Positions 7,659 to 16,938 of a DNA stretch of 64,000 nucleotides are shown here, one piece after another. Both the position numbers and the translations under genes were made by a program. How positions within the stretch are numbered: the first letter of the stretch is position 1; the number at the start of each line of letters is the position of its first letter. The notes under the pieces were generated by a model. That model had not been told where the DNA came from. It made no database searches and worked only from the letters and a program-made list of their open reading frames with translations. This stretch comes from Exiguobacterium qingdaonense. GTDB taxonomy: Bacteria > Bacillota > Bacilli > Exiguobacteriales > Exiguobacteriaceae. The stretch covers positions 62,001 through 126,000 of the forward strand of contig NZ_JACSKY010000001.1 in NCBI RefSeq assembly GCF_018617855.1. The letters run 5' to 3'.

Positions 7659-8279
7659 TTGTCAACAATTGCTTTATTCGGCGGAAGTGGCCGTACAGGG
7701 GAACGAATACTTGCGCGTTTATTGAATCAAGGGCATAATGTCAAACTTTTAACGAGACATTCGATCGATTCCGAGGAATGCGTCAACGAAATGATTGGAG
7801 ACGCGACGGACAAAGAAGCAGTACTCGAAACGGTTCGATCTGCAGACGTTGTCATCTCGGCGTTAGGGACGGATAAACAAAACGTATTGTCTACATTCAC
7901 ACCACTCGTCATTGAATCGATGAAACAGTTTGATGTGTCACGCATCATCACAGTCGGGACCGCAGGCATCTTAAAGGCGCACGACAGCGACAACTATCGC
8001 TTTGAAACGAGTGAGTCGAAACGTTCGATGACAACCGCAGCCGAAGATCACGCCCGAGCTTATGAGTTATTACGGGAGTCAGCCTTAGCCTTTACGGTCA
8101 TCTGTCCGACTCAACTGGTCAATGAGCCATCGAACGGAGATATCATCGTCTCAAAAGAAGTGTTAGGCACGAAACAATCAGGTCCGATTTCGAGGGACGA
8201 TGTCGCCGATTTGGTGATGGATTGTTTAACGAATGATGAATATGTCGGACATCGTGTCGGCATCACGACGGAATCATAA
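7659..8279 (+). CDS. NAD(P)-binding NmrA-like/SDR-type protein
   Basis: This is a 206-residue Rossmann-fold protein of the atypical short-chain dehydrogenase (NmrA-like) type. The nucleotide-binding loop is FGGSGRTGERI near residues 7-17. Other typical parts are DATDKEAVLETVRSADVVISAL and VICPTQLVNEP. It starts at TTG 7659 behind a strong GGGGAGGGG. It ends 16 bases before the dynamin start, so the two are probably cotranscribed. The substrate, if any, is unknown; such proteins may act as reductases or as NADP sensors. Confidence 0.8.
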   Translation: MSTIALFGGSGRTGERILARLLNQGHNVKLLTRHSIDSEECVNEMIGDATDKEAVLETVRSADVVISALGTDKQNVLSTFTPLVIESMKQFDVSRIITVGTAGILKAHDSDNYRFETSESKRSMTTAAEDHARAYELLRESALAFTVICPTQLVNEPSNGDIIVSKEVLGTKQSGPISRDDVADLVMDCLTNDEYVGHRVGITTES

Positions 8280-8295
8280 TTAGGGGATGGGAAAC

Positions 8296-11200
8296 ATGCA
8301 TGAACAACGAGAACAGTTAGCACGGCTCGCTTTGACGTTTGAAAATGAAGAAATGACGGATGGGGCCCGACTTGCCCGCACCGCCCTACACAAAGTAACG
8401 AATGAAGAAGTATGGATTGCCGTCTGCGGTCACTTCTCAGCCGGTAAGTCGACACTGCTCAATGATTGGCTAGAAGAGGGATTTCTTCCGACTAGCCCGA
8501 TTCCGACGAGTGCCAACATCGTCACGTTACGTGGTGGAGAATCAGCGGCATCCGTCGCGATTAATGATACGGATTGGATTTCATTAGACCCGTCTTCCCT
8601 ATCGAATATCAGTGACTATTGCAAAGTCGAGGAAATCAAGGAAGTCGAGTATACGATCGACCGGTTCCCGTTTGATGAACACGTCGTGTTGATGGATACG
8701 CCAGGGATTGACTCGACGGATGAACGGCATCGCCAAGCGACGGAACGCTCGCTCTTCTTGGCCGATCATCTGTTCTTCATGATGGACTACAACCATGTGC
8801 AGTCTGAACAAAACATCGAGCTGATGAAACAATTCAGCCGGGAAGGTCGTCCCTACTCCATCATCATTAACCAAATCGACAAGCATGACGAGGATGAGCT
8901 CTCCTTTATTGACTTCAAGGCGTCATTGACGAAAGCATTCCGTCATCATGACATCGTCCCAAATGACACGTTCTACATTTCACTTCGTGATTTAAAGCAT
9001 CCTCATAACGAAGTCGAGCGTTTACGGTCGTATGTCCGTCAAGTCATCGAGAAATCGAGACAAAAACAGGTCGAGCATGCTGATGCATTGATTGATACGT
9101 TAGTCCGCCGCAACGAAACATTGATTCAATCGACGTTGGATCAATTGCCGACTTATGAGAAGAATCCGAAGGAAATGCAGTCTCGCCTGCATCGCCTTGA
9201 GAAGAAACGGGCATGGTGGACATCGTTCCGTCGTGAATTCTTCCAACATCAGGCACCAATCGTCGACAGTGCACCCATCATGACTTATGAGTTCCGTGAG
9301 TTATTACGCTCTTATCTCGAGAGTTGTTCTCCCTCTTTCAAGGTCGGGCTTTTGTTCTCGAAGGAGAAGACGAAACAAGAACGAGCTCGTCGTGAAGACA
9401 TGACGGTCAAAGAGTTCAACCGTCTGATTGATATGAACTTACGTCCGCACCTCATGAAATACGCAGAAGACATCATCCGAGATTTGAAACTTCCGGAGAC
9501 CTTGCTACCAAAAGGCGATGTCCTCCCGGTTGCGCCGAGCTCACTCATCGCCGAACAAGTGAAGTCCGGCGCATCCTTAAGTGGTGACACCGTGTTACAG
9601 TTCAGCCGGGACATTGAAAATGCCCTCTCGTCATGGGTGACGAAAGTATCGGAACCTTGGGTACATTCGACGGATACGTATATGAAAGCGGAAGTCGACC
9701 TGCGCTTAAAAGAATTTTCGGCAGAAGAAGACGAGTTATATGATGCACTCGACACGGAAGCGTTGCGTATTCGTCTTTCTCAACGCCTGGACTCGATTCG
9801 AAAATACGATGAGTTCCAACTCGATTCGAATCAATTGGATCAGTTGGCAGTTCGAAACTATGTCGATGCAACGTATCTCCCGGAAAAACAGTCGAATGTT
9901 GTTGAATCTGAGGTTGCATCAACATCGATTTTGGAAGATGATCATGATTTGTTTGATTTTAATTTTCTTTATGAAAATGCGGTATGTGAAATATTAGAGG
10001 GGCATCCGTTATTCCGCTCCCGTGTCTCGACATTACGCAAAAAAATCGAGCGCGCGAAGCATGAGCAATATACGTTCGCCATCTTCGGTGCGTTTTCGGC
10101 CGGAAAATCGTCGACCCTCAATGCCCTTCTCGGGGAGACGGTTCTACCGACCTCACCGAACCCATTGACGGCTTCGATCACAAAAATCGTACCGCCAGAT
10201 GGTCGGACGAATCGAACGGCGATGATCACCTTCAAATCACGAGATGAACTTGAAGATGAGCTACAAGGTTACGGGACTTCCCTCACCTCGCTCGATGTCG
10301 ACCACCCGTTCGTCAATGCGGTAAAAGCGGCACCGCTCGATTATCTCGGACAAACGGAAATCGTCGACTATGACACGTTCTGCGCGTTCGTCGCACAAGA
10401 AGAAAAAAGCTGTATCGTGAAAGAGATTGAACTGTATCTCGACTCTCCTTGGGCACGGCGTGGCATCGTCTTCGTCGATACGCCAGGTGCCGATTCGCAG
10501 TTCAATCGTCATAGCGAGGTACAGTTCGGCTACATGCGTGACGCGGACGCCGTCTTGTTCGTCACGTATTATAATCATGCGTTCACGGAAGCGGACCGGG
10601 AGCTCGTCATTCAGCTCGGACGGGTCCAAGGGACGGGAGACCACGAGATGTTCTTCCTCGTGAACGCCTCTGATCTTGCGACAGATGACGAGGAGCGGGA
10701 TGCAGTCACAAGCTATGTCTCACAACAGTTGACCGCGCTCGGTGTCCGCAGACCAAGCGTTCTCCCCATCTCAAGCCGAAACGCCATGCATGGGGATGAC
10801 GAAGGATTCGATCGATTCGTCTCGACACTTGAACGCTATGTCGACAAAGACCTTCGTCTCGCCAACGCAATGCGTATACAGGAAGAAACGACAGCGCTAC
10901 TCGCTGCATTTGATCGTGTTTTGAATGAAGCGAAAGAAGACGCGTCGGCGAAAGAACATCGTCGCCAGCAGTTGATTGCTTTACTCGAGAACCCACCGGC
11001 ACTCGATGTGTCAGCACTCATCGATTTGTTTGACCGGGAAGCGAAAGAACTCCTCGCCCACCTCGAGACGCGTTCGCTCCTCCGCCTCTCGGACTTCGTC
11101 AAGGAAACGTTCCATCCGGTCGAGGTCGATGGGTCAAGGAAGAGCTTGGAGCGTGCCCTCGGACGGACACTCGACAAATACGCCTATGACATCCAGCAAG

Positions 11201-11682
11201 AGCTCCAAGTGTTCCAGTATCGGTTGGAGCGATACGTTAAACGCGAGTTCGTCGCCTTGATCGAACGGTTGACAGAACGTCAAGCGTCTCTCCTTCCGAC
11301 GCTTGAATTCGACCGAGAACTCGACGTGGCATGGCTACGAGAGGCTGTCGAACCGATTCATCTCGAGACATCACCCTATCAGTCGGTGTTGAAGCGCTAT
11401 AAGAATGCGAGTCAATTTTTCGAGGGAGACGGACGGACGCAACTGAAAGATGAGTTGACCTCACTGCTTCGCGATATGATTCGGTCGCGTCTTGAAACGA
11501 TTCATACGAAGCAAGTTGAGCATGCCAACGAAGAAATCAAGAAATCCGAAATCGATATTGAACGAGAATGGTCGACTCAACTGACAGAACTCGCCGATGC
11601 AGAGCTCAGCATGTTGACGGACAACCATTCCTTTGATGAGATGCATGAACGTCTCGAATCGCTCAGAAAGGAAACGGTATGA
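8296..11682 (+). CDS. dynA: Double bacterial dynamin-like GTPase (DynA/YpbR type)
   Basis: This 1128-residue protein has two tandem dynamin GTPase units. Unit one has the P-loop GHFSAGKST (45-53), DTPGID (134-139) and NQID. Unit two has GAFSAGKSS (598-606), DTPGAD (728-733) and the weaker G4 NASD. Each GTPase is followed by a long helical stalk region. The length and the head-to-tail fusion match DynA of Bacillus subtilis (about 1190 residues), which tethers and fuses membranes and helps cells survive pore-forming antibiotics and phage. The start is ATG 8296, 9 bases after AGGGG; ATG 8287 abuts that site and is unlikely. A 31-residue membrane peptide overlaps its stop. Confidence 0.9.
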   Translation: MHEQREQLARLALTFENEEMTDGARLARTALHKVTNEEVWIAVCGHFSAGKSTLLNDWLEEGFLPTSPIPTSANIVTLRGGESAASVAINDTDWISLDPSSLSNISDYCKVEEIKEVEYTIDRFPFDEHVVLMDTPGIDSTDERHRQATERSLFLADHLFFMMDYNHVQSEQNIELMKQFSREGRPYSIIINQIDKHDEDELSFIDFKASLTKAFRHHDIVPNDTFYISLRDLKHPHNEVERLRSYVRQVIEKSRQKQVEHADALIDTLVRRNETLIQSTLDQLPTYEKNPKEMQSRLHRLEKKRAWWTSFRREFFQHQAPIVDSAPIMTYEFRELLRSYLESCSPSFKVGLLFSKEKTKQERARREDMTVKEFNRLIDMNLRPHLMKYAEDIIRDLKLPETLLPKGDVLPVAPSSLIAEQVKSGASLSGDTVLQFSRDIENALSSWVTKVSEPWVHSTDTYMKAEVDLRLKEFSAEEDELYDALDTEALRIRLSQRLDSIRKYDEFQLDSNQLDQLAVRNYVDATYLPEKQSNVVESEVASTSILEDDHDLFDFNFLYENAVCEILEGHPLFRSRVSTLRKKIERAKHEQYTFAIFGAFSAGKSSTLNALLGETVLPTSPNPLTASITKIVPPDGRTNRTAMITFKSRDELEDELQGYGTSLTSLDVDHPFVNAVKAAPLDYLGQTEIVDYDTFCAFVAQEEKSCIVKEIELYLDSPWARRGIVFVDTPGADSQFNRHSEVQFGYMRDADAVLFVTYYNHAFTEADRELVIQLGRVQGTGDHEMFFLVNASDLATDDEERDAVTSYVSQQLTALGVRRPSVLPISSRNAMHGDDEGFDRFVSTLERYVDKDLRLANAMRIQEETTALLAAFDRVLNEAKEDASAKEHRRQQLIALLENPPALDVSALIDLFDREAKELLAHLETRSLLRLSDFVKETFHPVEVDGSRKSLERALGRTLDKYAYDIQQELQVFQYRLERYVKREFVALIERLTERQASLLPTLEFDRELDVAWLREAVEPIHLETSPYQSVLKRYKNASQFFEGDGRTQLKDELTSLLRDMIRSRLETIHTKQVEHANEEIKKSEIDIEREWSTQLTELADAELSMLTDNHSFDEMHERLESLRKETV

Positions 11683-11774
11683 ACACACTACTTCTAATTG
11701 GACTGATCCCTGCCGTCGTCATGACGATTGTCTTAGGACTCTTCCTAAGATATCTATATTTGAACAAAGAATGA
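11679..11774 (+). CDS. 31-residue single-span membrane peptide coupled to dynA
   Basis: The ATG overlaps the dynA stop in ATGA, a standard sign of translational coupling. The peptide is one hydrophobic helix (LLLIGLIPAVVMTIVLGLFL) with a short RYLYLNKE tail. It is followed within 3 bases by a strong terminator, so it is the last gene of the operon. No family is recognised. It could be a membrane tether or regulator for DynA, or an unrelated small membrane protein; only the coupling is seen. Confidence 0.6.
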   Translation: MNTLLLIGLIPAVVMTIVLGLFLRYLYLNKE

Positions 11775-11776
11775 TG

Positions 11777-11819
11777 AAAATGGTCCTTGATGTGCACATG
11801 ACATCAAGGACCGTTTTAT
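11777..11819. terminator. Bidirectional terminator between the dynA operon and the oxidoreductase
   Basis: TGGTCCTTGATG pairs with CATCAAGGACC. AAAA precedes and TTTTAT follows, so it can stop transcription from both sides between convergent genes. Confidence 0.85.
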
Positions 11820-11821
11820 AC

Positions 11822-12802
11822 TTATTTGTCTGCCGGATAGATGACACTAACTTGTTTTCGAACGGTCGTCATCAAATCGGCGAGGCGAACCATATCGTCC
11901 GCTGAATGCGCTCCATTCTCTAAAGTCCCTGCTTCGATTGCTCGAACGAACGCTTCGATCTCATAGGACATCGGAGCATTCTGCGCGTCTGATATGATTT
12001 CTGACGTGCCATCCCGTAACTCTAGACGGACTTCATTACACGTCGCAATATCGTCGATGATGATGCGTCCCTTCTCCCCGATGATTTCAGAAGGCGCCGA
12101 TGTCGCATGGATCTTAGAGTGCATGACCACTACGTCAAGGTCGTCATAGGAAAGGATGACCGTCCCGCTCCCGTCCACTCCAGATTCGAGTTTGACACCG
12201 CTCGCCTGGACATCATTCGGTTGACCGAACAGTTTCAATGCGGGACCGAGTAAATAGACACCAAGGTCCATCAATGACCCGTTCGAAAAATCGGGATTGA
12301 ACGTATTCGGATTTTTCCCTTGTTTATACAAATCGTATCGTGAAGAATACTGTGATTTATTGAAGACAGCCCGCCGCACCGGAGCGATTCTCTCCATTGC
12401 CTGTTGAATCCGTCCAAGGTTCGGCATGAATAGATTACGGAGTGCCTCAAGTAAGACGACCTGGTTCTCCTTCGCGACATCAACCATCCGAGTGACTTCC
12501 TGGACGTTCGAGGCGAGTGGTTTTTCACAGAGGACGTGTTTCCCATGCTGCATGAATAAGATGCTCTGTTCGGCGTGAAGTGAGTTCGGACTCGCAATAT
12601 AGATGGCATCGATGACATCACTCTTCGCCATCTCTTCAAGTGACGTGAACGTATGTAAGATGGAGTGACTCGTTGCATATTCGTTAGCACGCGAATCCGT
12701 GCGCGAATAGAGAGCTGTCACTTCTACGTCATCCAACTGATTGATGGTTTCAATAAACCAGTCTGTGATGAAGTTTGTACCAATAATGCCAAAACGGATC
12801 AT
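11822..12802 (-). CDS. Gfo/Idh/MocA-family oxidoreductase
   Basis: This is a 326-residue NAD(P)-dependent sugar or polyol dehydrogenase-type protein. The Rossmann start is FGIIGTNFITDWF, followed by IYIASPNSLHAEQ and the family signature CEKPLA with its conserved lysine near residue 94. A C-terminal alpha/beta domain includes NGSLMDLGVYLLGPALKLFG. This form resembles YrbE/MviM-like proteins; the substrate is unknown. It starts at the ATG complement at 12800-12802, 9 bases after the preceding acetyltransferase gene, so the two are likely one transcript. Confidence 0.85.
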   Translation of the reverse strand: MIRFGIIGTNFITDWFIETINQLDDVEVTALYSRTDSRANEYATSHSILHTFTSLEEMAKSDVIDAIYIASPNSLHAEQSILFMQHGKHVLCEKPLASNVQEVTRMVDVAKENQVVLLEALRNLFMPNLGRIQQAMERIAPVRRAVFNKSQYSSRYDLYKQGKNPNTFNPDFSNGSLMDLGVYLLGPALKLFGQPNDVQASGVKLESGVDGSGTVILSYDDLDVVVMHSKIHATSAPSEIIGEKGRIIIDDIATCNEVRLELRDGTSEIISDAQNAPMSYEIEAFVRAIEAGTLENGAHSADDMVRLADLMTTVRKQVSVIYPADK

Positions 12803-12811
12803 GTGAATTCC

Positions 12812-13294
12812 TCATTTCTGTTCTATCAGTTTTTTGATGAGTAAAATTTCATCCAATAAAGGAATCTTATCATATCCGACATGTGGGATTGTCGCTTTCA
12901 GTTTTCTTGCCCGCGTCACCGCATCATGAATGATTCGTTCTAGACGATAGCCACGACGTTGATAAAAGCCAAGCGCTCTCAAATTATCATTGGTTGTGAT
13001 GACGATTAATTGCTTAACTCTGTGCTGCATACCAATTTCTTCAACAGCATGGAGTAAGTGAGAGCCGATCCCACTATTCTCTATCAGACTATCAAGAGAT
13101 ATGATTTCTACTTCTTCATCCCGAATAACATACGTAACAAGACCGTGAATTTGATTTGTTTTCATGTAGATAAATCCTTCGAGCTCTGCACAATCGTATG
13201 TACCCGAAGAAACGACCATTTGAGTTGAACCCCAATGTTTAACAAAAAAATTGCGAATGTCTTCTTGCATTCTAGTATTGATTGGTACAATCAT
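12812..13294 (-). CDS. GNAT-family N-acetyltransferase
   Basis: This 160-residue protein has the GNAT core: beta strands with GLVTYVIRDEEVEIISL, then the acetyl-CoA loop ENSGIGSHLLHAVEE (the Q/RxxGxG/A equivalent), and NDNLRALGFYQRRGYRL as motif B. The C-terminal extension (LLDEILLIKKLIEQK) is typical of a subgroup of hypothetical acetyltransferases. It lies 9 bases upstream of the Gfo/Idh gene on the same strand. The acceptor is unknown. Confidence 0.8.
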   Translation of the reverse strand: MIVPINTRMQEDIRNFFVKHWGSTQMVVSSGTYDCAELEGFIYMKTNQIHGLVTYVIRDEEVEIISLDSLIENSGIGSHLLHAVEEIGMQHRVKQLIVITTNDNLRALGFYQRRGYRLERIIHDAVTRARKLKATIPHVGYDKIPLLDEILLIKKLIEQK

Positions 13295-13369
13295 TTAGTT
13301 CATTCTTGTCTATATATGATTAAAAAAATACGGTATTTGAAATATATTTAAAGCTAATATACTATCTAA

Positions 13370-14038
13370 TTATTTGGTTTCATTCTGAAAGACTTCGGCA
13401 CGTCTCCTCTCCTTAAACGGCCAACGATAAATCTTATCCTCTTTCTCGACATAGGCTAAATCGTCTTTAATCATTAACGATGAACAATCAAGGAGATGAC
13501 GTGGCATCGGATAGGAGTCAATCCGTCCGTTCATTTGGACATGGACGAGACGACCGTCAATTGAAGAGACAACCCACACCCCCGTTTCTGACGCATACAT
13601 CACGTCGCAGTCATGAAGGACCGGGCCCTTTCTGACCTCTTGATTATAGCGAAAACGTACGGTTCCCCCTATTGAGAAGCAGACGAGTGCTTCGGTCGAG
13701 ATCCCTTCTCCAAAGATACCCTCGTCCCCGTAACCGACCCAGATTCCTGTTTCATTTATCACAACCGCTGCAATCGCGTTACCTGCGTGAAAGGAATGTT
13801 TGATATCGCCTGCTGCATCTAGCACCCACGCATTGATTGTTTCTCCTTCTAACGTAAACGCCCAGATGAACAAGTGATTCTCGTCGATGATTCGAATACC
13901 TGAGACATAGTCATGTCGTTTAAGGTCTATGACCAGCTCATCCCAATGAATGTAGAATTGATGATTGGACTTTTTCAAACGAGCGGAACCCATTGACTTC
14001 CGCATATCTGAATCAACCACCTCTATTTTATCGTTCAT
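13370..14038 (-). CDS. Hypothetical beta-propeller-like protein
   Basis: This 222-residue protein has no confident family. It consists of repeated short strands with recurring patterns such as HLFIWAF, NAWVLDAAGDI, GIWVGYGDEG, VCFSIGG and GVWVVSSIDGRLV, which look like blades of a beta-propeller (WD40/PQQ type). No signal peptide is seen, so it is probably cytoplasmic. The ATG at 14036-14038 follows AAGGGGTGATTGTGT; TTG 14044 is less likely. It lies 6 bases after the preceding membrane protein gene, so the two are cotranscribed and may work together. Confidence 0.6.
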   Translation of the reverse strand: MNDKIEVVDSDMRKSMGSARLKKSNHQFYIHWDELVIDLKRHDYVSGIRIIDENHLFIWAFTLEGETINAWVLDAAGDIKHSFHAGNAIAAVVINETGIWVGYGDEGIFGEGISTEALVCFSIGGTVRFRYNQEVRKGPVLHDCDVMYASETGVWVVSSIDGRLVHVQMNGRIDSYPMPRHLLDCSSLMIKDDLAYVEKEDKIYRWPFKERRRAEVFQNETK

Positions 14039-14044
14039 ACACAA

Positions 14045-14725
14045 TCACCCCTTACCGTCTTCCGATCGCTTGGTATGTAATGCCTCTCGAAACTGTCTAG
14101 ATTCTTCATCACTCACTACTACATCCATATATCTCGATTTCCAATATGGGGAGAGGTCCACCTCTTCCACACCGATTCGCTTGAACCAATCCAACACCGT
14201 CTCATTCGATTGATGTCTTGAGCCAATCGGCAAGTCCAGATTGAATTGGATGAGCGCATTCCGAATCGCATTATCGGTCCATAAAACCTCTTTGGGTTCC
14301 ACATTTTCCTTTGCTTTAGTCGTTCTCCCTCTTCGTTTTACGGCGTCACTCGAGAAATCAATGGTCGAGACGACACGCTTTCTTTTCCGTATCATGCTGA
14401 GCTTTAAAATCAGGAGAACAATCAACCCACCAACAAAAAACCATAACCAGTATGAACTCCCTGACTCTGTCACCGTCCCACCTGTTCCGAACGTGTAGTC
14501 TAAAAAGTCATTCTTCAAGAATTGAAAATCCTCATCATCTTTCAGACGAAACTTCCCTCCATATTCATCACTGCTGGCACCGTCCTCTCCAGACAAGAGA
14601 AGCACGATTCCACCTTTTGCCGGGTCGTGAAACCTTTCCCAAAACAGACGAGCCAGATGGATCAATCCAGTGACCAACATCAAACTGCCGAGCATGACCA
14701 CCAATAGTCGGGTTATAAATCGCAT
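14045..14725 (-). CDS. Membrane protein with a DUF4129-like cytoplasmic C-terminus
   Basis: This is a 226-residue protein with a membrane segment at about residues 2-25 (RFITRLLVVMLGSLMLVTGL), an extracellular region of about 60 residues, a second segment near residues 92-112 (WLWFFVGGLIVLLILKLSM), and a cytoplasmic part ending in the ETVLDWFKRIGVEEVDLSPYW and EESRQFREALHT segments. The last part resembles the DUF4129 tail seen in transglutaminase-associated and other envelope proteins. The start is the ATG at 14723-14725, 5 bases after GGAGG. It is first of a two-gene unit with the beta-propeller-like protein. No function is proposed. Confidence 0.6.
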   Translation of the reverse strand: MRFITRLLVVMLGSLMLVTGLIHLARLFWERFHDPAKGGIVLLLSGEDGASSDEYGGKFRLKDDEDFQFLKNDFLDYTFGTGGTVTESGSSYWLWFFVGGLIVLLILKLSMIRKRKRVVSTIDFSSDAVKRRGRTTKAKENVEPKEVLWTDNAIRNALIQFNLDLPIGSRHQSNETVLDWFKRIGVEEVDLSPYWKSRYMDVVVSDEESRQFREALHTKRSEDGKG

Positions 14726-14799
14726 CGTAACCTCCGTCACACATTATGTACCATCGTATCATGTATGATAAGAGATTGTCAGAAAAATCCAAATGAAAG

Positions 14800-14817
14800 G
14801 ACCGAGAACTCTCGGTC
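14800..14817 (-). terminator. Probable weak terminator after the PH-domain gene
   Basis: GACCGAG and CTCGGTC pair around a four-base loop, followed on the minus strand by CTTTCATTT. The stem is short and the T-run imperfect. Confidence 0.45.
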
Positions 14818-14824
14818 TACTGTT

Positions 14825-15193
14825 TTACAAAATTGCTTCTGCGAGCAGTCGGTCGAACTTACGCACGTCCACTTTTTTATTCAGATTAATTTTGATTGTT
14901 CCGGCGCGCGTGAACAGTTGGACTTCTGAGTTCAAGTCGAACATGCGTCCCGCGTTCTCCGTCGAGTACATATTGATTGAGTCGTACGGAAGCGAGTACA
15001 CCTCTATCTTCTTCCCCGTAAGCCCTTGCGCGTCACGGACAATCAGACGTTTGTTCGTAAAGACGGCGACGTCACGTACTGTCTTGTAGGCAGCGACGGC
15101 CCGCTCCCCATCGATGAATGACTCCGTGATATCACTCGGCACCTCACACTCTGAATAAAACGTCCACGACAAATCACCAATCGGGTTTCCCAT
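14825..15193 (-). CDS. Single bacterial PH-domain protein
   Basis: This 122-residue soluble protein consists of one bacterial PH domain. Typical elements are GERAVAAYKTVRDVAVFTNKR, where a lipid-facing strand is followed by TNKRLIVRD, and then SLPYDSINMYSTENAG. Similar single-domain proteins are common in Bacillus, usually unstudied, and often stress-linked. There is no membrane segment. It is probably monocistronic, with GAGGGAGGAATCGAT upstream of the ATG. Confidence 0.75.
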   Translation of the reverse strand: MGNPIGDLSWTFYSECEVPSDITESFIDGERAVAAYKTVRDVAVFTNKRLIVRDAQGLTGKKIEVYSLPYDSINMYSTENAGRMFDLNSEVQLFTRAGTIKINLNKKVDVRKFDRLLAEAIL

Positions 15194-15312
15194 ATCGATT
15201 CCTCCCTCTATGAAATGAATGTACTATCCCCTATATTCCACAATTCTCGTTTGATTAGACCTTGAATGGGAAGATAGTGTATAGCACATTGATCGTAGAG
15301 GAGGATGTCGTT

Positions 15313-16518
15313 ATGATCGCGCAACAGGTGATCACATTACTACTGATCGGCTATTTCATTTATTTGATTGATTCCAAACGCAATTACTTCCCTGTCCCGG
15401 TCATCTTGGTCATGATTGGGATCGGTCTCTCGTATATCGCCTTTTTTGATTCGGTGTTCATCTCAAAAGATATGATCTTCGAAGTGTTCTTGCCTGCCCT
15501 TCTCTTCACATCTGCCTATCAGTTCAACTACAAAGATTTGAAGGACAATATTGGAATCATCGCGATATTGAGTACGGTCGGTCTTGTCTTGACCGCCATC
15601 TTGATGGGGTATGGCACGTTTTGGATCAGCGAGCTCTTCACCCCGCTCAGCCTGACCGCCTCTTTCTTATTGGCGTCCATCTTGATTCCGACCGATCCCG
15701 TTTCCGTGACGGCCATTTTAAAACGGAGTAAAGGGGAAAAACGGATTGCGGACATCGTCGAAGGCGAATCAATGGTGAACGATGGGACGAGTGTCGTCAT
15801 CTTCACGATTTTCCTCAGTATGTTCGCGACTGGAGAACGATTCTCCACGCTCAGCTTTTTAATTGAATTTTTAATTGTGTCAGCCGGAGGGATCGGCATC
15901 GGCTTCATCTTTGGATTTGTACTTAAAAAATTGATGATTGTCAGCTTTAAAAAGCATGAGCTCGTCATGTTGACGATTGTCATCGCGTACGGGGCTTTTT
16001 ATCTCGCCGACGCGCTAGAAGTATCGGGTGTCCTTGCGACCGTGACAGCCGGCATGATGCTCTCGCACGAATTAGGTTTGAAAAAGGATTATGACTCCGT
16101 CCAGCGTCACTTGGACGGCTTTTGGGACATCGTCATTCCGATGCTACTTGCGCTCTTGTTCTTATTGATTGGAATCGAGGCAACGGAATACTTGTCTGTC
16201 TCGCTTTGGACGTTCGCCGTTCTTTTATTCTTACTTTCAATCGTGACCCGGTTCATCGTCGTTGGCGGTCTCGTCTATTCTGTTCCTGTCTGGCGTAAGG
16301 AATTTCAGGACGATTTGACGGCGACCTCTCTCCTTACATGGTCCGGCATCAAAGGGACGATGTCGATTGCCCTCGTCCTCTGGCTAGAGGCAGAGAGCAT
16401 TAACGGCTCGAGCGAAATGATATCCCTCGCATTCGCCGTCATTTTACTCTCTCTGATCATACAAAGCATCGGTGTCTACCCATTGACGACCTATTTAACG
16501 AATAAACATGACAAGTGA
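15313..16518 (+). CDS. CPA1-family Na+(K+)/H+ antiporter
   Basis: This is a 401-residue protein with about 12 membrane segments of the NhaP/CPA1 type. The family signature region ASILIPTDPVSVTAIL and the following GESMVNDGTSVVIF carry the conserved aspartate/asparagine pair of the ion-binding helix, in ND. It exchanges cytoplasmic Na+ or K+ for protons at the plasma membrane. The start is ATG 15313, preceded by GAGGAGGATGTCGTT; a frame start at 15262 lies upstream of this ribosome site. It lacks the long cytoplasmic C-terminal domain found in NhaP2 and the eukaryotic members. Confidence 0.88.
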   Translation: MIAQQVITLLLIGYFIYLIDSKRNYFPVPVILVMIGIGLSYIAFFDSVFISKDMIFEVFLPALLFTSAYQFNYKDLKDNIGIIAILSTVGLVLTAILMGYGTFWISELFTPLSLTASFLLASILIPTDPVSVTAILKRSKGEKRIADIVEGESMVNDGTSVVIFTIFLSMFATGERFSTLSFLIEFLIVSAGGIGIGFIFGFVLKKLMIVSFKKHELVMLTIVIAYGAFYLADALEVSGVLATVTAGMMLSHELGLKKDYDSVQRHLDGFWDIVIPMLLALLFLLIGIEATEYLSVSLWTFAVLLFLLSIVTRFIVVGGLVYSVPVWRKEFQDDLTATSLLTWSGIKGTMSIALVLWLEAESINGSSEMISLAFAVILLSLIIQSIGVYPLTTYLTNKHDK

Positions 16519-16521
16519 CGG

Positions 16522-16548
16522 AACCTTTTCTCAGGGAAAGGTTTTTTA
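16522..16548 (+). terminator. Terminator of the antiporter gene
   Basis: AACCTTT and AAAGGTT pair around TCTCAGGG and are followed by TTTTT. It lies 3 bases after the stop codon. Confidence 0.8.
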
Positions 16549-16558
16549 CATTCTGAAA

Positions 16559-16592
16559 TTGACATCTTCCACTTTTAGTGTAAAATTACACT
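16559..16592 (+). promoter_or_regulatory. Promoter with palindromic operator of the XRE operon
   Basis: TTGACA (16559-16564) and TAAAAT (16581-16586) are separated by 16 bases. The inverted repeat AGTGTAA-AA-TTACACT (16577-16592) covers the -10 completely. The operon encodes an XRE-type repressor two genes on, so autorepression through this site is likely but untested. Confidence 0.65.
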
Positions 16593-16616
16593 TGTAATAT
16601 ACTAGGAGGTGATTCG

Positions 16617-16913
16617 TTGGAAAACACTTCAACGCCATCTGCTGCCATCTCTACGGGGATAGTGACCGTCGCGCTTGCACTCATCGCTTCGTTTCTGACT
16701 CCATCGTTCTTGAAGGTTGGCATCATCTGGGATATCGTTGCGTTCTTAGTCATCGGGATTGCGACATTCAGTTTTACATACCATTATTATCAATCAAAAC
16801 GATTGACCTACTGGCAATACATTTGCTGTTATATCATCGTCTGCCTGCTCTTATTTATCGTGTTTCTCGGAATCTCGTGGATCTTGATTTTCATTAGCTC
16901 GGCGACGTTGTAA
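16617..16913 (+). CDS. Small three-span membrane protein of the XRE operon
   Basis: This 98-residue protein starts at TTG 16617, behind AGGAGGTGATTCG. It has three hydrophobic segments: about residues 9-30, 35-54 and 68-95. No catalytic motif is visible and the family is not recognised. It is the first gene of a three-gene unit (membrane protein, XRE regulator, decayed membrane gene) under a palindromic operator. Similar pairs of a small membrane protein and an XRE regulator occur in Bacillales, usually without known function. Confidence 0.6.
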   Translation: MENTSTPSAAISTGIVTVALALIASFLTPSFLKVGIIWDIVAFLVIGIATFSFTYHYYQSKRLTYWQYICCYIIVCLLLFIVFLGISWILIFISSATL

Positions 16914-16938
16914 GTCAGACAAACAGGAAGGAGCGCTT

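Noticed and set aside
11822..13294. The acetyltransferase-oxidoreductase pair here and at 48085-49625 as duplicated modules
   Set aside because: The acetyltransferases are not visibly related and the second pair is split by a terminator.
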